A stretch of DNA of 64,000 nucleotides from Ulota crispa. Lineage: Eukaryota > Streptophyta > Bryopsida > Orthotrichales > Orthotrichaceae. The notes under the pieces are model-generated. The model was not told where the DNA came from, did no database searches, and was given only the letters and a program-made list of their open reading frames with translations. Numbering within the stretch: the first letter of the stretch is position 1; each line of letters starts with the position of its first letter. Shown in pieces: positions 1 to 11,700 of this stretch. Location of the stretch: NCBI GenBank assembly GCA_963920765.1, contig OY987248.1:12930539-12994538 (forward strand), given 5' to 3'. The position numbers were made by a program, and so were the translations under genes.

Positions 1-378
1 TAGTATCAGAAGGAAGGGAGAAAATTAAATTTAAAAGTGAACTGGACACCGCCTAATTCGCAAACTAGGCTTCAGAATTTTGCATATCGCAACTGGTTGG
101 ATGCAAAGAAAAACGGCTCTCCAAAAAAAAAAGCAATTCCACACCTCCTGGAATAAGAGACGATCGAGCTCGGAAGCTAATAAGTACCACTCTAGAGTGC
201 ACGTAAATGCTCTCTCTTACAGGTGAGACGAATTTGGGGATACAGAAAAAACATACCAAAATCCAGACGCCGCTGTCTGAAAATTCCTGACCTAAAAAAG
301 CTTCACGAAACAACTACTCCTAAGCTTACAACTGCAGAGAAATGCACGAGCATCACGTGATCACAGCTTGGAGAGTTG
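1..378. other. Left edge, no gene recognised
   Basis: No domain, splice-site series or conserved protein is visible. A minus-strand open frame at 65-313 has no recognisable motif and is not supported as a gene. The sequence could be untranslated or promoter DNA of a neighbour outside the window. Confidence 0.4.
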
Positions 379-654
379 GAGGAGCAGAGTGCTGAAGATT
401 CCTACAAGAGAACGTGAAAAGATGCGAAGTTCCCCAGCTCTAAAAAATTTATAAAAATATCGTAGATTTTAGGTTTAAAAGCTTGAAATCTAGGATATTT
501 CAATATTTGAGCTGAATGACACGGGTTCGTGTGTGAGAGGTTTGGATTTTTGCTTTGTGGGTTGATTGCAGCGTGATGTTATGCAGCTGGGATTGAATTT
601 GTTGGGGTGGAGAAGTGGTGGTGAGAGAGGTGGTGGAGAGGTGGGAGTTTGAAG

Positions 655-681
655 ATTAGGTTTTTAGGGTTAGGGTTTGGG
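655..681 (+). promoter_or_regulatory. Telo-box-like motif, upstream copy
   Basis: TTTTTAGGGTTAGGGTTTGG contains the reverse of the plant telo-box AAACCCTA. Telo-boxes are known from promoters of many plant translation-related genes. This copy belongs to the upstream duplicate, so it may be inactive or an alternative promoter. Confidence 0.5.
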
Positions 682-697
682 GGAGGGGGGGGACGAG

Positions 698-766
698 ATG
701 ACGGATCATGAGGAGCAGAGTGCTAGATTCCTAGAAAGAGAACGTGAAAGACGAGAAGTTCCCTAG
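698..766 (+). other. Possible 22-codon upstream ORF from the duplicated start codon
   Basis: The ATG of the upstream duplicate keeps the codons for MTDHE and then runs into duplicated UTR sequence. It reads 22 codons, rich in Arg and Glu, before a TAG at 764-766. It would act as an uORF only if transcription starts upstream of 698. If transcription starts in the second unit it is not transcribed. It is a by-product of the duplication, not an independent gene. Confidence 0.4.
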
Positions 767-987
767 CTCTAAATATTTTATAAGAATATCGTAGATTTTA
801 GGTTTAGAAGCCTGGAATCTAGGATATATCGATATCTGAGCTGAATGAGACGGGTTCTGGTGTGCAGGGTTTGGGTTTTTGCTTTGTGGGTTGATTGCAG
901 CGTGATGTTATGCAGCTGGGTTTGAATTTGTTGGAGTGGAGAAGTGGTGGTGGAGAGGTGGTGTGGAGAGGTGCGATTTTGGAGATA

Positions 988-1025
988 TTAGGGTTTTAAG
1001 ATTAGGGTTTTAGGTTAGGGTTTGG
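988..1025 (+). promoter_or_regulatory. Telo-box cluster just upstream of the RWD start codon
   Basis: Three to four TTAGGGTTTT or TTAGGGTTTG words lie within 40 bp, ending 24 bp before the ATG at 1049. Such reverse telo-boxes (AAACCCTA) are common near start sites of plant translation and growth genes, which fits a DRG-GTPase partner. The motif is seen; its activity is inferred. Confidence 0.6.
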
Positions 1026-1048
1026 GGGAGGGGAGTGGGAACAAGAAG

Positions 1049-1810
1049 ATGACGGATCATGAGGCAGAGCAGGAGATGGAGATCGAAGCGTTGCAGGCGA
1101 TTTTGATGGATGACATAGAGGAGATTCCGTCCAGCGAGAGTGGATTAGGAACCACAGCGCGGTGCTTTCAGATTAAAGTGTCGCCCATGGACGACGACGA
1201 GGACGAGCCGACAGACATACCGGTCCGATTGGCGGTCATTTTCGCGCACACGCCAGATTACCCCGACGCACCGCCGCTGCTGAAGGTGCGGAGTTTGCAA
1301 GGGATCAACGACGCGGACATCCGGGAGCTGCAGGCACAGCTATCGAACGAAGTGTCAGAGAATTTGGGCATGGCGATGATTTACACTCTGGCCACGTCTG
1401 CGAAAGACTGGCTCCGGGAGAAGTACGGCCAAGTGGAACTGGAGGAGGAGCAGGAAGACGATACCGAGAAGGAGGAGGTGATCGAGAAGCACGGCGAGGT
1501 CGTGACGGTCGAGAGCTTCGTGGCGTGGCGGGATCGATTCGAAGCCGAGATTGCGCTGGAGAAGGCCAAGCTGATGCCGGACGCGGCGTTGCTGGCTTCC
1601 AAGGAGAAGAAGACCTCCGGTCGACACTGGTTTGAGATGAAGAGCGCCGGGAAAGTGGTGCAAGAAGACGACGACGACGACGACGACGAGGTTGACGATG
1701 ACGATGAAGACATCGATTTCGGCGATGACGACGATGAAGATATTGACGAGGAGGACATGCTCGCTCACTACCTCACCAAAAACTCCGAGAAATCGCCCGT
1801 CCCGAATTGA
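1049..1810 (+). CDS. RWD domain-containing protein, RWDD1/DFRP2-like (DRG GTPase partner)
   Basis: This is an intronless 253-codon gene. The RWD domain covers about residues 5-115, with the family's N-terminal EQEMEIEALQAILMDD stretch and the SENLGMAMIYTL and AKDWL segments. A conserved central part follows (ESFVAWRDRFEAE, EKAKLMPDAALLA, SGRHWFEM). The C-terminus is a long Asp/Glu tail (about residues 205-240) ending near EEDMLAHYL. Order and length match plant RWDD1-type proteins. In yeast (Gir2) and animals (RWDD1/DFRP2) these bind and stabilise DRG-family GTPases, which associate with ribosomes; cytosol is expected. The open frame extends nine codons upstream to 1022, but I chose the ATG at 1049 for three reasons: the homologous N-terminus begins there, it has an A at -3, and the same ATGACGGATCATGAG is preserved in the upstream duplicate. 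Coding GC is well above that of surrounding DNA. The GAC/GAT tail is repeat-like and prone to length variation. Confidence 0.93.
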   Translation: MTDHEAEQEMEIEALQAILMDDIEEIPSSESGLGTTARCFQIKVSPMDDDEDEPTDIPVRLAVIFAHTPDYPDAPPLLKVRSLQGINDADIRELQAQLSNEVSENLGMAMIYTLATSAKDWLREKYGQVELEEEQEDDTEKEEVIEKHGEVVTVESFVAWRDRFEAEIALEKAKLMPDAALLASKEKKTSGRHWFEMKSAGKVVQEDDDDDDDEVDDDDEDIDFGDDDDEDIDEEDMLAHYLTKNSEKSPVPN

Positions 1811-3982
1811 AAACGCGTTCATGGTAACTTATCAGTGGATTTTTCTCACCTCTCACTAGATTTTTGGTAGCCTCTCTTCCAGATTTATACACGACTAGAT
1901 TTAGATACCAATCGATGTTTCCACTTTGTACAATTTTATATGCCCTTTGCTTAAAAGATTCCTGTATGATTTTGCTCCATGCCACTCTGTTTTCTGTGCT
2001 CCTTGCGGTCTAGTTCTCTCTCAATCTCTCTCAAGCCATATGCAATAAGGATTAGGTCAGAATCTTTGTACTTTGATCGTGTTGCAAGTGGAAAGACTTA
2101 GAACTATCAAGGTAGAGGATACACTACTATACAGAGAGCCAAATTTGAATTTTGCTACTATGTATGAGTTTCTTGTGCAATTACAAAGTGGGAGGTTGTA
2201 AAACTGCAGTACGTAATTCCATTCCATTCAAGGATCAGTGGTCACATACATGGAACTATGTAATTGTTTATACGACTTCGGGTAAGTTCACGAGACAGGG
2301 TTACAAGTGGTTTTAGTATCCTTTTATCAAAAATTAGGTTAGCACTGCAGCATCTCTGTATTGTAGCAGTGATGTGGGTTTCCATTTTTAGTCTGTGCAT
2401 AAGACCATCATCGATCAAGTTAAGCAAATAGGGCAGCATTACTGAACATACCGTGGGTAAGAGTTGGATCTCAATGCAGGGTCATTGCTGTGAATGTCGT
2501 TGTTAGTTGTTGGGCGTTGCCAAAAAAGGCCTCTCTTGGCTTCTGTACAGCACCTTTGGTTTCCACCCTTCACCCTTGCTTAGGAAACTTTTAGTGTCAC
2601 TTTTGGTTTCTCTAGGATCACAATCCCACTCCCCTTTTGCCCAAAATGTGTGTTGAGCTTTTGCCCTAAAGGTCAAGCGCTTGCATACAATTAATGCTTA
2701 TTTTTTGCAAATGCCCATTCTAACACACCAACTATAAAGGCGTTTGGTTACTGAACCAAAAACCCAAGGTGGTGAAGAACCCCTAGTGTTGCAACCACTA
2801 GGACTGAACAAAACTGAGGAAGTAATGCACCCTAGCGTAAATGGAGGGCTTGTTTATAATCTGTGTTTGAATAGGGTTAACATTTTTTTTAAGTCCAAAG
2901 TGTTGACCTTATCCAAGCACCATTGTATTGCACCCTCTACCTTGCATGAGAAATTTTCCAAGCACCATTGTATTGCACCCTCTACCTTGCATGAGAAATT
3001 TTCCAATGAAGGGCCGACTTCCATGTTGCATCAAAATTGGAGAATTGTACACAGGAGTTATGAGTTATGAAGTCATGGATGGGAGGCCTCCCAGTTAGTG
3101 CAATACATGTGTTTTCACAAACATAATGGAAGGTGATGTCTTGCGTTCCTTTAATATGTTGGCCATTAAGCAATTATAGCCCATCTCAATTGCAATTGTT
3201 TGCTTTCACTTGCAATTGTTGTTGGTGTTACCTATGGATTCAAAGAAAGACGTGTTCTCGATGAGTTGCTGGAAAACAACAAAATTTGAAAATGTTGTTC
3301 TGGTAAATCTCTTGCAAGAAGCACATGAATTTCGGTTTTGAAGTCAAAAAACGCTGATCACCGTGGCCGATTCCAATGCAGCATGGAAGTTTGCACCAAG
3401 GCACCCAAAGCATAAAAGGGGTATATATAGCCTCAAAGGAGAGCACACCAGCACAAGTGCGTGACTGACATGGGCCACCTCAACATGGAGTGGCTCAAAT
3501 AGAGCCCCATACTTGGCGCAGATCAAGTCAGATTCAATGCCTCTCTCCCGCGGCTCAATAAATGATGCTCTAAGGTCCTTCTCAGTTGAGCACTAATGCA
3601 GAGTTGCACAACAGAAATAAGTCCCCTCCAGATTAAGAGCTGCAAAGAATGACAAAGCTTCGACCTTGCTTGAAATATACAGTATAGATAGAGAATCTTA
3701 GCATGCTATTGCGAGATGTTCACAAAGAGCCAGTCAATGGAACTGAGATCATTGAAAGAAGGACCATAGGGCACAGTATATACGTTGCCGTATAATTGGC
3801 ATTTGCTACTAAAAAGAAGTTTTAATTTGGGATCTCCAGTAGCTCACTAGAACAACTTTGATCTATTCTCCAACTTCTTTGTTGATCTCAACTGCAGTAA
3901 AGGTGTGAATCTAGTCCAAATACAAGAAAAACACCTCGTATTCTATTGGTCGCACCGGCATGCCATGTCCTTTAAGGGTTAG
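1811..3982. other. 3' flank and intergenic DNA, no gene recognised
   Basis: The first few hundred bases are probably the 3' UTR of the RWD gene. The rest has only short open frames on both strands, with no domain signature or splice-linked exon series. It contains the 45-bp tandem duplication listed separately. Confidence 0.5.
2912..3001 (+). repeat. Perfect 45-bp tandem duplication
   Basis: Two identical 45-bp copies (2912-2956 and 2957-3001) begin TCCAAGCACCATTGTATTGC and end GAGAAATT(T). Because 45 is a multiple of three, the local frame stays open, but no protein family is recognised. The perfect identity suggests a recent duplication or an assembly artefact. Confidence 0.9.
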
Positions 3983-4630
3983 CCCCTCACTGCCCATGGA
4001 CATTCCCAAGTATCTCAGAATCTACTCTTAGAAGAACAAAATGGCAACATTTTGATAAGTTGCATCATTTAAAAAAAAAATGGTAACCATACAAATTCAA
4101 ACTAGATATGTTAGAGATCACAGAGGAAAAGAAAACACAACAATATCACTTATGGATGGAAAGATTATAACATTTGATCATGTGGGTGTTAAAATTGTGA
4201 AAGTGATTTGAAGTTTTTCAATCCTTTTTTCACATCTCAAATTTAAAAACAAAGATATTAAAAAAAAATGAGTATGTAAAATACAACATGTGTAACCCTA
4301 ATCAATTTACAACTGCTTAAAATTTACTCTACAACTTTTTAAATTAAGTTTCTAATGTGACTGTTTCTCCAAGTTCTAGTGTACTTGAGGCTCATTTCTA
4401 AGAGCTCTCAACACTAGAAGGTGAAGATTTGCAATGGACACCCTTGCGCAATATCTTGAACAGACAACTCATAATCATTCACCTTCAAAATCAGATTTTT
4501 GATACTAAAACAAAACTTCAAAAAGAATAATTTAAAAAAATAACCACTAAAATGAATCTTCAAGAAAAGTAAAAAAACTCCAAATTAAAATGCAGGGTGG
4601 ACAGTTTTGGTCCCCTTGGGCGGTGAGGGG
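3983..4630. mobile_element. P-family element (TTAA, piggyBac-like MITE), 648 bp
   Basis: The left end is TTAG followed by CCCCTCACTGCCCATGG. The right end is CTTGGGCGGTGAGGGG followed by TTAA, so the termini are inverted repeats of about 16 bp starting with CCCC. Nothing inside resembles a transposase. The TTAA flank and CCC terminus are the piggyBac hallmark; the superfamily is inferred. Confidence 0.65.
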
Positions 4631-5043
4631 TTAAGACCTTACGCAGTGGTCAAGAGGGTGAGATAGGACGCAGAAAGAAACAGACCCACTCTCCTCATCC
4701 ACAGAAACAGGTGTTGATTATTGATGACCTTGACAATTTCCAAGTTCTGACGGTCTGCTACACACGCCCCAGCGAACGCTGGATAGGTAGGACTGGCCTG
4801 GAAGTACTACAGTACAGTATAATGCAGTAAAAAGAGCATTCGCTCAAGCCTAACTTTGAATAATGAACTTGCAAATTACCTATCGAAGCGAAATTGAGCT
4901 GATATTGCTTCAAGAGGATCTGTCTCCAGCAGCATTTAACTCATTTTTTTTTACAGTGTACAGGGCTTCGGATTGTCACTGGGGCTACAAAGGCTTTTCA
5001 TATGCCCGTTGTGAGGTTTCACAGAATAAAGCTGTGGTCAAGA

Positions 5044-8000
5044 TCACAAGAGTTGCGTGTGCTGACTTGGGCCGTATATTGGGTCGCGGTACACGGGTTT
5101 ATAGTGGTCTGTCATGACTGTCCTGGCCAGTTGAACATCCCTCACAAACGTCGTTCTTGCTTTGGCATACGGCGCGTCTCGAGCTGCAGAAACAAAGACC
5201 AACATTGATGCTCTCAACAATTGAACCTAGATCAGTGCTTTCAGTAAAAAAAACTAGATTTTTAGAACCGTTTAGACCGTGTACTATAACGAAAATCTTT
5301 GCAACAAGAAGGTGCCCGTAATGACACAAGTAGGGAAGTTCGGAATAAAGCCAATTGTTTGAAAGTACGAAGGAAAGGCAGAGGCTTACGCAGCCTTTGG
5401 GCCCGAGCGATGTTTTGTGTTCTTTTATAGTAAATGAATCCGAATATAACTGCTACAAGACATCCTAGTATTATTCCAATTATAAGGCCTGGCTTGCTGC
5501 CGCGCTTCGCTGTTCCACATGGTCGAATACCAACACCACACAGTTTCTCGTTGTTGTCGAGACTGCAAAACAAAATGGGCAAAGAGCAGCAAAATCAGGA
5601 ACAGAATTATTATCTCAGCTTTTGTCAAATTTAAATTTCCTTGCATGCAGAAGAAGAGCCATTTTATGCACTTCCAGCAAGGATTATGGATTGTGCGAGA
5701 GTATAAACGAATCTAAACAGATGCTACTTACTTAAGATTTGCGCCTCGCAGAGCGCCAGCACTGAGACTTGAAGGCACTTCTCCACTTAATAGGTTATTG
5801 TTCAGGAACCTGCAAAAAGGATGTCATCAACAGCAAAACATAGTTTACAAGTGCTTCAAAGATACCAATATAAAATAAGAACATGCGAAATATCTGAGGC
5901 CTTTGCAACTCAGTAACAGAAAGGTATGGATATGGCGATGGCACTTACACTTTCTGGAGTTTTGTTAAGTTGCCGAGATTTGAAGGTATTGAGCCGTTCA
6001 GCCGATTGCGGGAGAGATCTCTGTGAAATCCGATGAGTTACGTCAATTTTAATTGTTGCATTCAACCCTACACGTTGAAACACAGGCACTCAAAGTCTAC
6101 CATAACAATGAGGTGTATAAAAATCTGAAAATTCCTAAGTTTTGGAACATACAAAGCCACCAGAGATGTCAGTTGGCCAATTGACGATGGAATGGGCCCT
6201 TGCAGCAAGTTGTTGCTGACATTTCTGCATAAATTTTCACTCAAGTCAGACAATTCGAGGAACAAAATAAGTTCACGTCCAATTGAAAATAGTCTTTTTA
6301 ACCCCTACATGACCCAAACTAGACAGAGAAGCTTCACTTCAGAAGCTATTAGTGGACTATAGTAACTTTGAAAACACATTTCTTTCTCTCATTCTTTCTA
6401 TCGGTACAGGTTTTCTCACTACCGCTTCTAAAATGAATTCTAAAAACACATAGAAGCGGCCACAACTGACCATTTGGCCCACTCGAACTCGCATCGCCCT
6501 ACTGAGAAAAATAATAAATGACAGAAAAGGGGAAAAAAAGATGGTTTGATTAAACGCACAGGTTCTGAAGTCCTGTCAACGAACCAATCTCCTCTCCTAT
6601 TACGCCTTGTAGCCCTTGAGAATCAAGAGACCTACAGCAGGAATCCACAATAATCAGCCAACAATCACACTGAAGAAAGACATAGCTTCATACATTTGAA
6701 GAAAACCACCATCATAGCCACGTGTACATGCCAGCAACGGAAAAGACGTAATCAGGGGGTTAAGAAAAAGATTGAGAGGAAACATACAGGCCATCAATAA
6801 TCCAGTGTTTGGAGGTGGAATCAAGAGTGCAATCCAGCCCAAACCACGGGTGCACTTGCGGCACACACGGGTCTCCAGTCCATCCCAGGCGGGCTGGTAT
6901 GACTAAGGACTGCTTCAACCCTTGCAGCGCCCACACTGCAAACAGCAGTTCACCATGCTCACAAACACGTACGAAGCAGTTTGCACCAAAACAGGCAGAA
7001 GCAAGAGATCTGAAAGCTTACCATTGTCGTCCAACGTAGGCCTCTCTGTAGGAAGAAGCGCGTACACCTCGAAGGCATTGACCGCAATGGTTCCTCGGAT
7101 GGGGTTGAAGGAGATGGTGAGGGTTGGTCCCTGGACCAGCATGGTTGTGTTGAGGATGAGGGCGTTCAAGGGCCCTCGAGCCCACGCAACGACGTCCACA
7201 GACTCAAACACCTTCTTATCGTTGATGACAATGTCGAAGACTCGGGAGGTTGGACCTCCGAACTGTTGTGCCAGTTCGGCAAGGTAAAACCAAATGGAGT
7301 ACTGCAAGTTCGGTTCCACAGGCAAGGTGTAAGAGAGGCTCTGACCGGGATCTGTGACTGTGGCGGTCTGGAAAATGTTCACAGGGTAGATGTTAGGGTA
7401 CACCGCGGCGTTGTTCACGGTGTCGTTGGTGAAGATCTGGTGCACGGCCGAGCCTGCCAGAAACAGGCTGACATCGCTTTCCCAGTACCGGTCGCCACCC
7501 CAAGGGTCTGCATGGAAGTCGGATCCAAAGCCCGACCTCGCTGCTCCTGCACTCACTCTCTTCACGGTCCTCATGATCGCATCCTGGCTTGAGTTGCTCC
7601 CTCGTTGGTACGCCTGGTTGAAGATCTGCAACACTTCCAGGGAGGCCACGGCGGGGTTTCCATGGCCGGAGCTGTGAAAGCACACCGTCGCAGCTCCGTC
7701 ATTGACAAAAGCCAACGCATCTTGATAGTTGTTGTCGTCGTCCTTGCTCCACCCTCCCAGCATACTGTACACGAGCGTGCCCTCGATCGACACATCAAAT
7801 TGCGGCTCTCGGCCTGCGTTGTCTTGTTGTCCATACGTGAAAAACAGTCTGTCGTTCCAGCAAAACATAACCCCAGGGGGATTAGCTCCCACTCCCTTGC
7901 CAGCACTAGAATTATGTGCAAAGTCCAGACGAAGAAACAGCACATTATCGTGAAATGCAAAGGGAAAATTTCATGGATATCCCTGAAGTTTGCAATATTT

Positions 8001-8735
8001 TCATAAATACCCCTGCTTTTTCAGAAATATCACAAATACCCCTGGACCAAAAGATTTAAGCGTTTGTGTTGTTGTGCATGCCACTTCCCTTCTTCTTTTG
8101 TGCACATGCATAACAAGAAAGAAGTAGTGTGTGCACAAAGGAGAAGGAAGTGACATGCATAACAAAACAATCGCCTAAATTTTTTGGTCCAAGGGTATTT
8201 GTGATATTTCTGAAAAAGCAGGGATATCTATGAAATTTTCCCAAAAGTAAATTTCAGAGCTGGTTTTGCGAGTAGAAATCCAAGCGTACCTGATCAGATA
8301 ATGTCCAACGGGAACTGTGATGTTGTAACAATTCGATCCACCGTCTGAAAGCTGAAAGTACCGCAGTGAATTCAGCTGCGGTGCGTTGTGGTTGCGAACT
8401 GTGAGATTAGCGGCACTGCCGCCTGAATAGCCCAAATCCTTCGACCACATCAAGCCATTTGGAGCATACGTATCCACAGTCGATCCACACGATATGCGTG
8501 CTTGATATGGACCTGCAATAGTAAATAAAGTAGGCAAGTATGTCACACTGAAATACTACATACGAATGCTGTTACAACCCTAAACCCGAACATAAAATAG
8601 GCTATCCTACTCTGTTTTTTTTCTTTGAGGAAATTGGAAGAGACAAAGCAGGTTACCTTCGGCGGTCACCAAGGCGGGCAGAAAAGCAGTGCCAACGAGC
8701 AAGCACAAAATTAGTTTGAATACGAGTGCTTCCAT
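5044..8735 (-). CDS. RLP4-like malectin/LRR receptor-like protein (no kinase), 10 exons
   Basis: Coding exons on the minus strand: 8735-8657, 8512-8290, 7848-7022, 6935-6788, 6631-6560, 6224-6153, 6020-5949, 5809-5732, 5562-5390 and 5183-5044 (TGA at 5046-5044). All introns are GT-AG. The joined length is 1884 nt, or 627 residues, close to Arabidopsis RLP4. Order: signal peptide about 1-25 (MEALVFKLILCLLVG...); malectin-like domain about 27-376 (ISCGS near the start, FDVSIEGTLVY in the middle, TISFNPIRGTIAVNAFEVY near the end); linker with GWTGDPCVP and WFGLDC; LRRs about 426-523, several on 72-nt phase-2 exons of one repeat each; an NNEKLCG cap; membrane helix about 550-569; basic tail of 58 residues with NIARAQ and DAPYAKART. 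No kinase follows. The family is thought to sense the cell wall at the plasma membrane; Arabidopsis RLP4 proteins are reported at cell edges. The open frame extends 98 codons upstream, but the start at 8735 leads directly into the signal peptide. It is convergent with the RWD gene. Confidence 0.92.
7962..8242. mobile_element. Family B foldback element inside intron 2 of the RLP4-like gene
   Basis: The left end GGGAAAATTTCATGGATAT and right end ATCTATGAAATTTTCCC are inverted, and the arms pair for more than 100 bp (shared inner words CTTTTTCAGAAATATCACAAATACCC and CACTTCCTTCT). It fills most of intron 2 (8289-7849). A second full copy lies at 63054-63363 and a partial one at 12851-12935. There is no coding capacity. 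The target duplication is unclear (AAA on both sides here, TA at the second copy). Confidence 0.85.
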
Positions 8736-11700
8736 CGTAACACAAGCTCCAGTTCGCCTTCTGGTTCTTCGGCTCTGCTGGAGAAACGGCATCCTGCTTG
8801 ATAGAGATAGCGTCCAACCTAACTCGGATTTCGGTGCATCATGGATATTTGTTACACCAACTCCACGATAAGCGAAAGCCCCGAATACACTCTGAGCACG
8901 ATTTACATGTCGGTTACATATCCTTCCTTCTAGAGAAACTGTGCGCTTCTTTCTACTTGAAAATCGATGTAACTTCGTTCCGAAACTGGAAGTATCTGAC
9001 TGAGCAATGTCAAGGAACATGAGCCGCAAAGGTTAGTACTAAAGCTTAGCGTGTAACGTAAGCTTCGAGGTCTTATAGCACCCAAAATGCAAAACTACAG
9101 AAAACACAGGTTCGCGTTCCTAGACCAGAACTCTAACTTGAAAAGTACGATCACCAGCTGAGCTCCTTTACAGAAAATTTCGCCATACTTGCACGAAGTG
9201 CTCTACAGGCTGTCTAGAGTGATTAAGAAAGAGGCAATCACACGAGAAACACCAAAATCCAGACATGAAATGCAGTTTCGGGGGTGAAAGAGAAAATGCG
9301 CCTTGGACCTGCATTTTCTCGACACGAAACTTGGGAGAGAATTTTCAAGAGGAGGCATCGTACCAGCCATCCAGGTTGCTTTTGGGAGTAGCTCAAGTGA
9401 AATTCGTGCGGCGGGATTGCGAGACGCGCAAATCCGCAGGAGCTCCCTGCGCAACCACGAAGCGCGCTGCACCACAGTCGAAGGTGGTGGTGGGAGTCTG
9501 ACACAGACGACTGACGACAGCGACCCAGGTCTCAAGATCCAGGTCCTGATTTTCCAGATCTTTAGTTTCAGGTCCTCGTTTCCCTGGACGTGATCCAGGT
9601 TCTGAAAGCGCGTCTATTGGATAAGGTCCTGTTCAGACTAGCAACCGGCGAAAAAATTCTTGGACGTGATTGGTTGAAATTTGCGTTTTGACCGCTGCAA
9701 GGTTTAGACTGAGGGTTTGTTTGGTACTTTTACACCCATTTTCATCAACCAATATAGACACGTCAGTGGTCAAGATAGTGGAGTTTTAGGGCTTGCTCCA
9801 AAGGTGTTACCAAACTTGTCTAGCAGAGGCACACTCTTGGATGACACAATCGAAAAATTTCTATTGGGCAAAACATTGGACACGATGCCGATTTCCGTGT
9901 CTGGGTCGGTTGTTAGTATGAACTAGGATTTTTCTTTTAGGCTTCAAAAAGCCAGAAAGCTACAAAAAAATAATTCAAGCTTCAAGTCTATACAAAAAAA
10001 TGAAGAAAAAATAGCATCTTGATGCCAAATGTCGTTCAACACATTCCAAATCTAGATGCGTGCTACGCATTAGAAAAAAAAATGTTGTTATTTGTAACCA
10101 GTCAATTAGGAACTTAAGTAGAAAACAAAATGATCTTCACACAATGTGGAGTCTTATTATTTGAAAATCAAGCCACCCTTTAATTTCTTTTAGATAATGT
10201 CTCTTTTTATATAAGTTTTTGGATTTTGTAACCCATGTTTTCAAAAAATTCATTCTTATAGTACCAATTTTTGATTTTAGAAAAAATTAATCACAATCAA
10301 CAAGCTCAAAGTGTAAACACTTGCAGCCTAATTTTACACTTTAAAAAAAACTTATGTGACCATATCTGCACCACTAAAATTTGCCATATGGCCTGAGAAG
10401 CTGCCGGTCCAAAACAAAAAAAACCCTGCCCTAAACCGGGCTAGAGCGGGTTGGACTGAAGCCCAGGTCTTTATTGAAGTATCGAAACGGAATAGAGCTC
10501 TCATTCGAATTAGTCAGTAGTGAGTTTGTAGTTACGTGCTGGTAGCGTCACTGCGTCAGTATGGCTTGGTCATGATTTGAAAATTTGTGAACGTGTCAGT
10601 TACCATTTTAATATTAAAGTTTGGGTGCCTAATTTGTCAGCCCTCAATAATAAATTCATGGTTTTTTGGTATGTTGGATCTTGGACGGTGATTGGTAGTT
10701 TGGTAGTTAGTAATATAAGTATTATAAATTGCCCTTGTCATTGAGAATTTAATTGGTAGTCCTTTAATTTTAATTTGATTTAAATTCTGGAGTGTAAAAT
10801 AAATAAGTAAATAAATATATTTTTTGTGGACTTTTGCAAGTAAAAACAGTTATGGATTTTGTATGCCATATTTTACATGGTACACAGCTTTTTAGTGCCA
10901 TGTGCAACTATTTTGAAAGGTGTGCAGCCAATGGTGACTCCCTAACACCCCAAATTGATTTTCCATTGCATTAGGGCTTTTAACAAAAACAACTATTTTG
11001 CATTTTATGTAGAAAACAGCACCAAAGAAGGTGAAATTTTCAAAATGACAAGTTGAAGAAGAAAACTCATGTAAGCCTAGAGATTTTTTTGGACAAAAGG
11101 GCATTGTAAACACAATGAAGATTCCTGAGTCAATTAATAATCTTCCACTTAAGAATATTAGAGCCAAAGCTGAACTTTATAAAAAGCTTCTACAATGTAT
11201 ACAATTGCTTATACAACAGGTTCAACCATGTTGTCAAACCATTGCAATTTTTATTGACATTTTTATTTTGGCCTAGCAATTGTAATTTGTTACATTTATA
11301 ATATATAAAAACATTAAAACTCTGGCTCTTTATAAAAGTCTAACATGAAATCTCACTATTTTCCCAATTTCAAAATCAACTGAGATTTGATTTTAAAAAA
11401 AAGCATCTTCAACAAAAGAATGTTTTCTACAATCTACAATACAATTTTTATTGCATGTCGTATAGTAGATTATTGTACTTGAAAGAGGAATGTTGAAAGA
11501 AAATAACTCATAAAATATATGGAAAGAAAACAACCCATAAAGTATATGCAAAGGAAAAAATATTTTTCTTTTCACTTTTTTTTGTACATTTAGAAGATTT
11601 TTTGAAAATACCTTAGCAAATCTTGATTTTCGCAAAGAAGAACTCTTTCCAAAAAAGTTTGTTTTGGCAACAAAGTGTTGACCTAGCCAAATTGAGTATT

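Larger units (their letters stand above)
379..1060 (+). repeat. Tandem duplication of the RWD gene 5' region (two units)
   Basis: Two units, 379-709 and 710-1060, align along their length with small indels. Shared blocks include GAACGTGAAA, TCGTAGATTTTAGGTTTA, GCTTTGTGGGTTGATTGCAG and the GGTTAGGGTTTGGGGGAGG block. Each unit ends in ATGACGGATCATGAG. In the downstream unit this is the true start of the RWD gene. In the upstream unit it is a duplicated start codon (698) followed by unrelated sequence. So the promoter, the 5' UTR and the first five codons were duplicated together. Confidence 0.9.

Noticed and set aside
1355-1822. Long minus-strand open frames opposite the RWD gene
   Set aside because: They are shadows of the Asp/Glu-rich coding sequence (poly-Ser and poly-Val on the other strand) and have no domain.
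5044-5389. A kinase domain expected after the membrane helix of the malectin/LRR gene
   Set aside because: The tail ends at TGA 5046-5044 after 58 residues, in good frame and with RLP4-like length. The downstream DNA has no kinase motif.
9713-9823. Possible MITE with GGGTTTGTTTGGTA-type ends
   Set aside because: The inverted match is too short and interrupted, with no target duplication.
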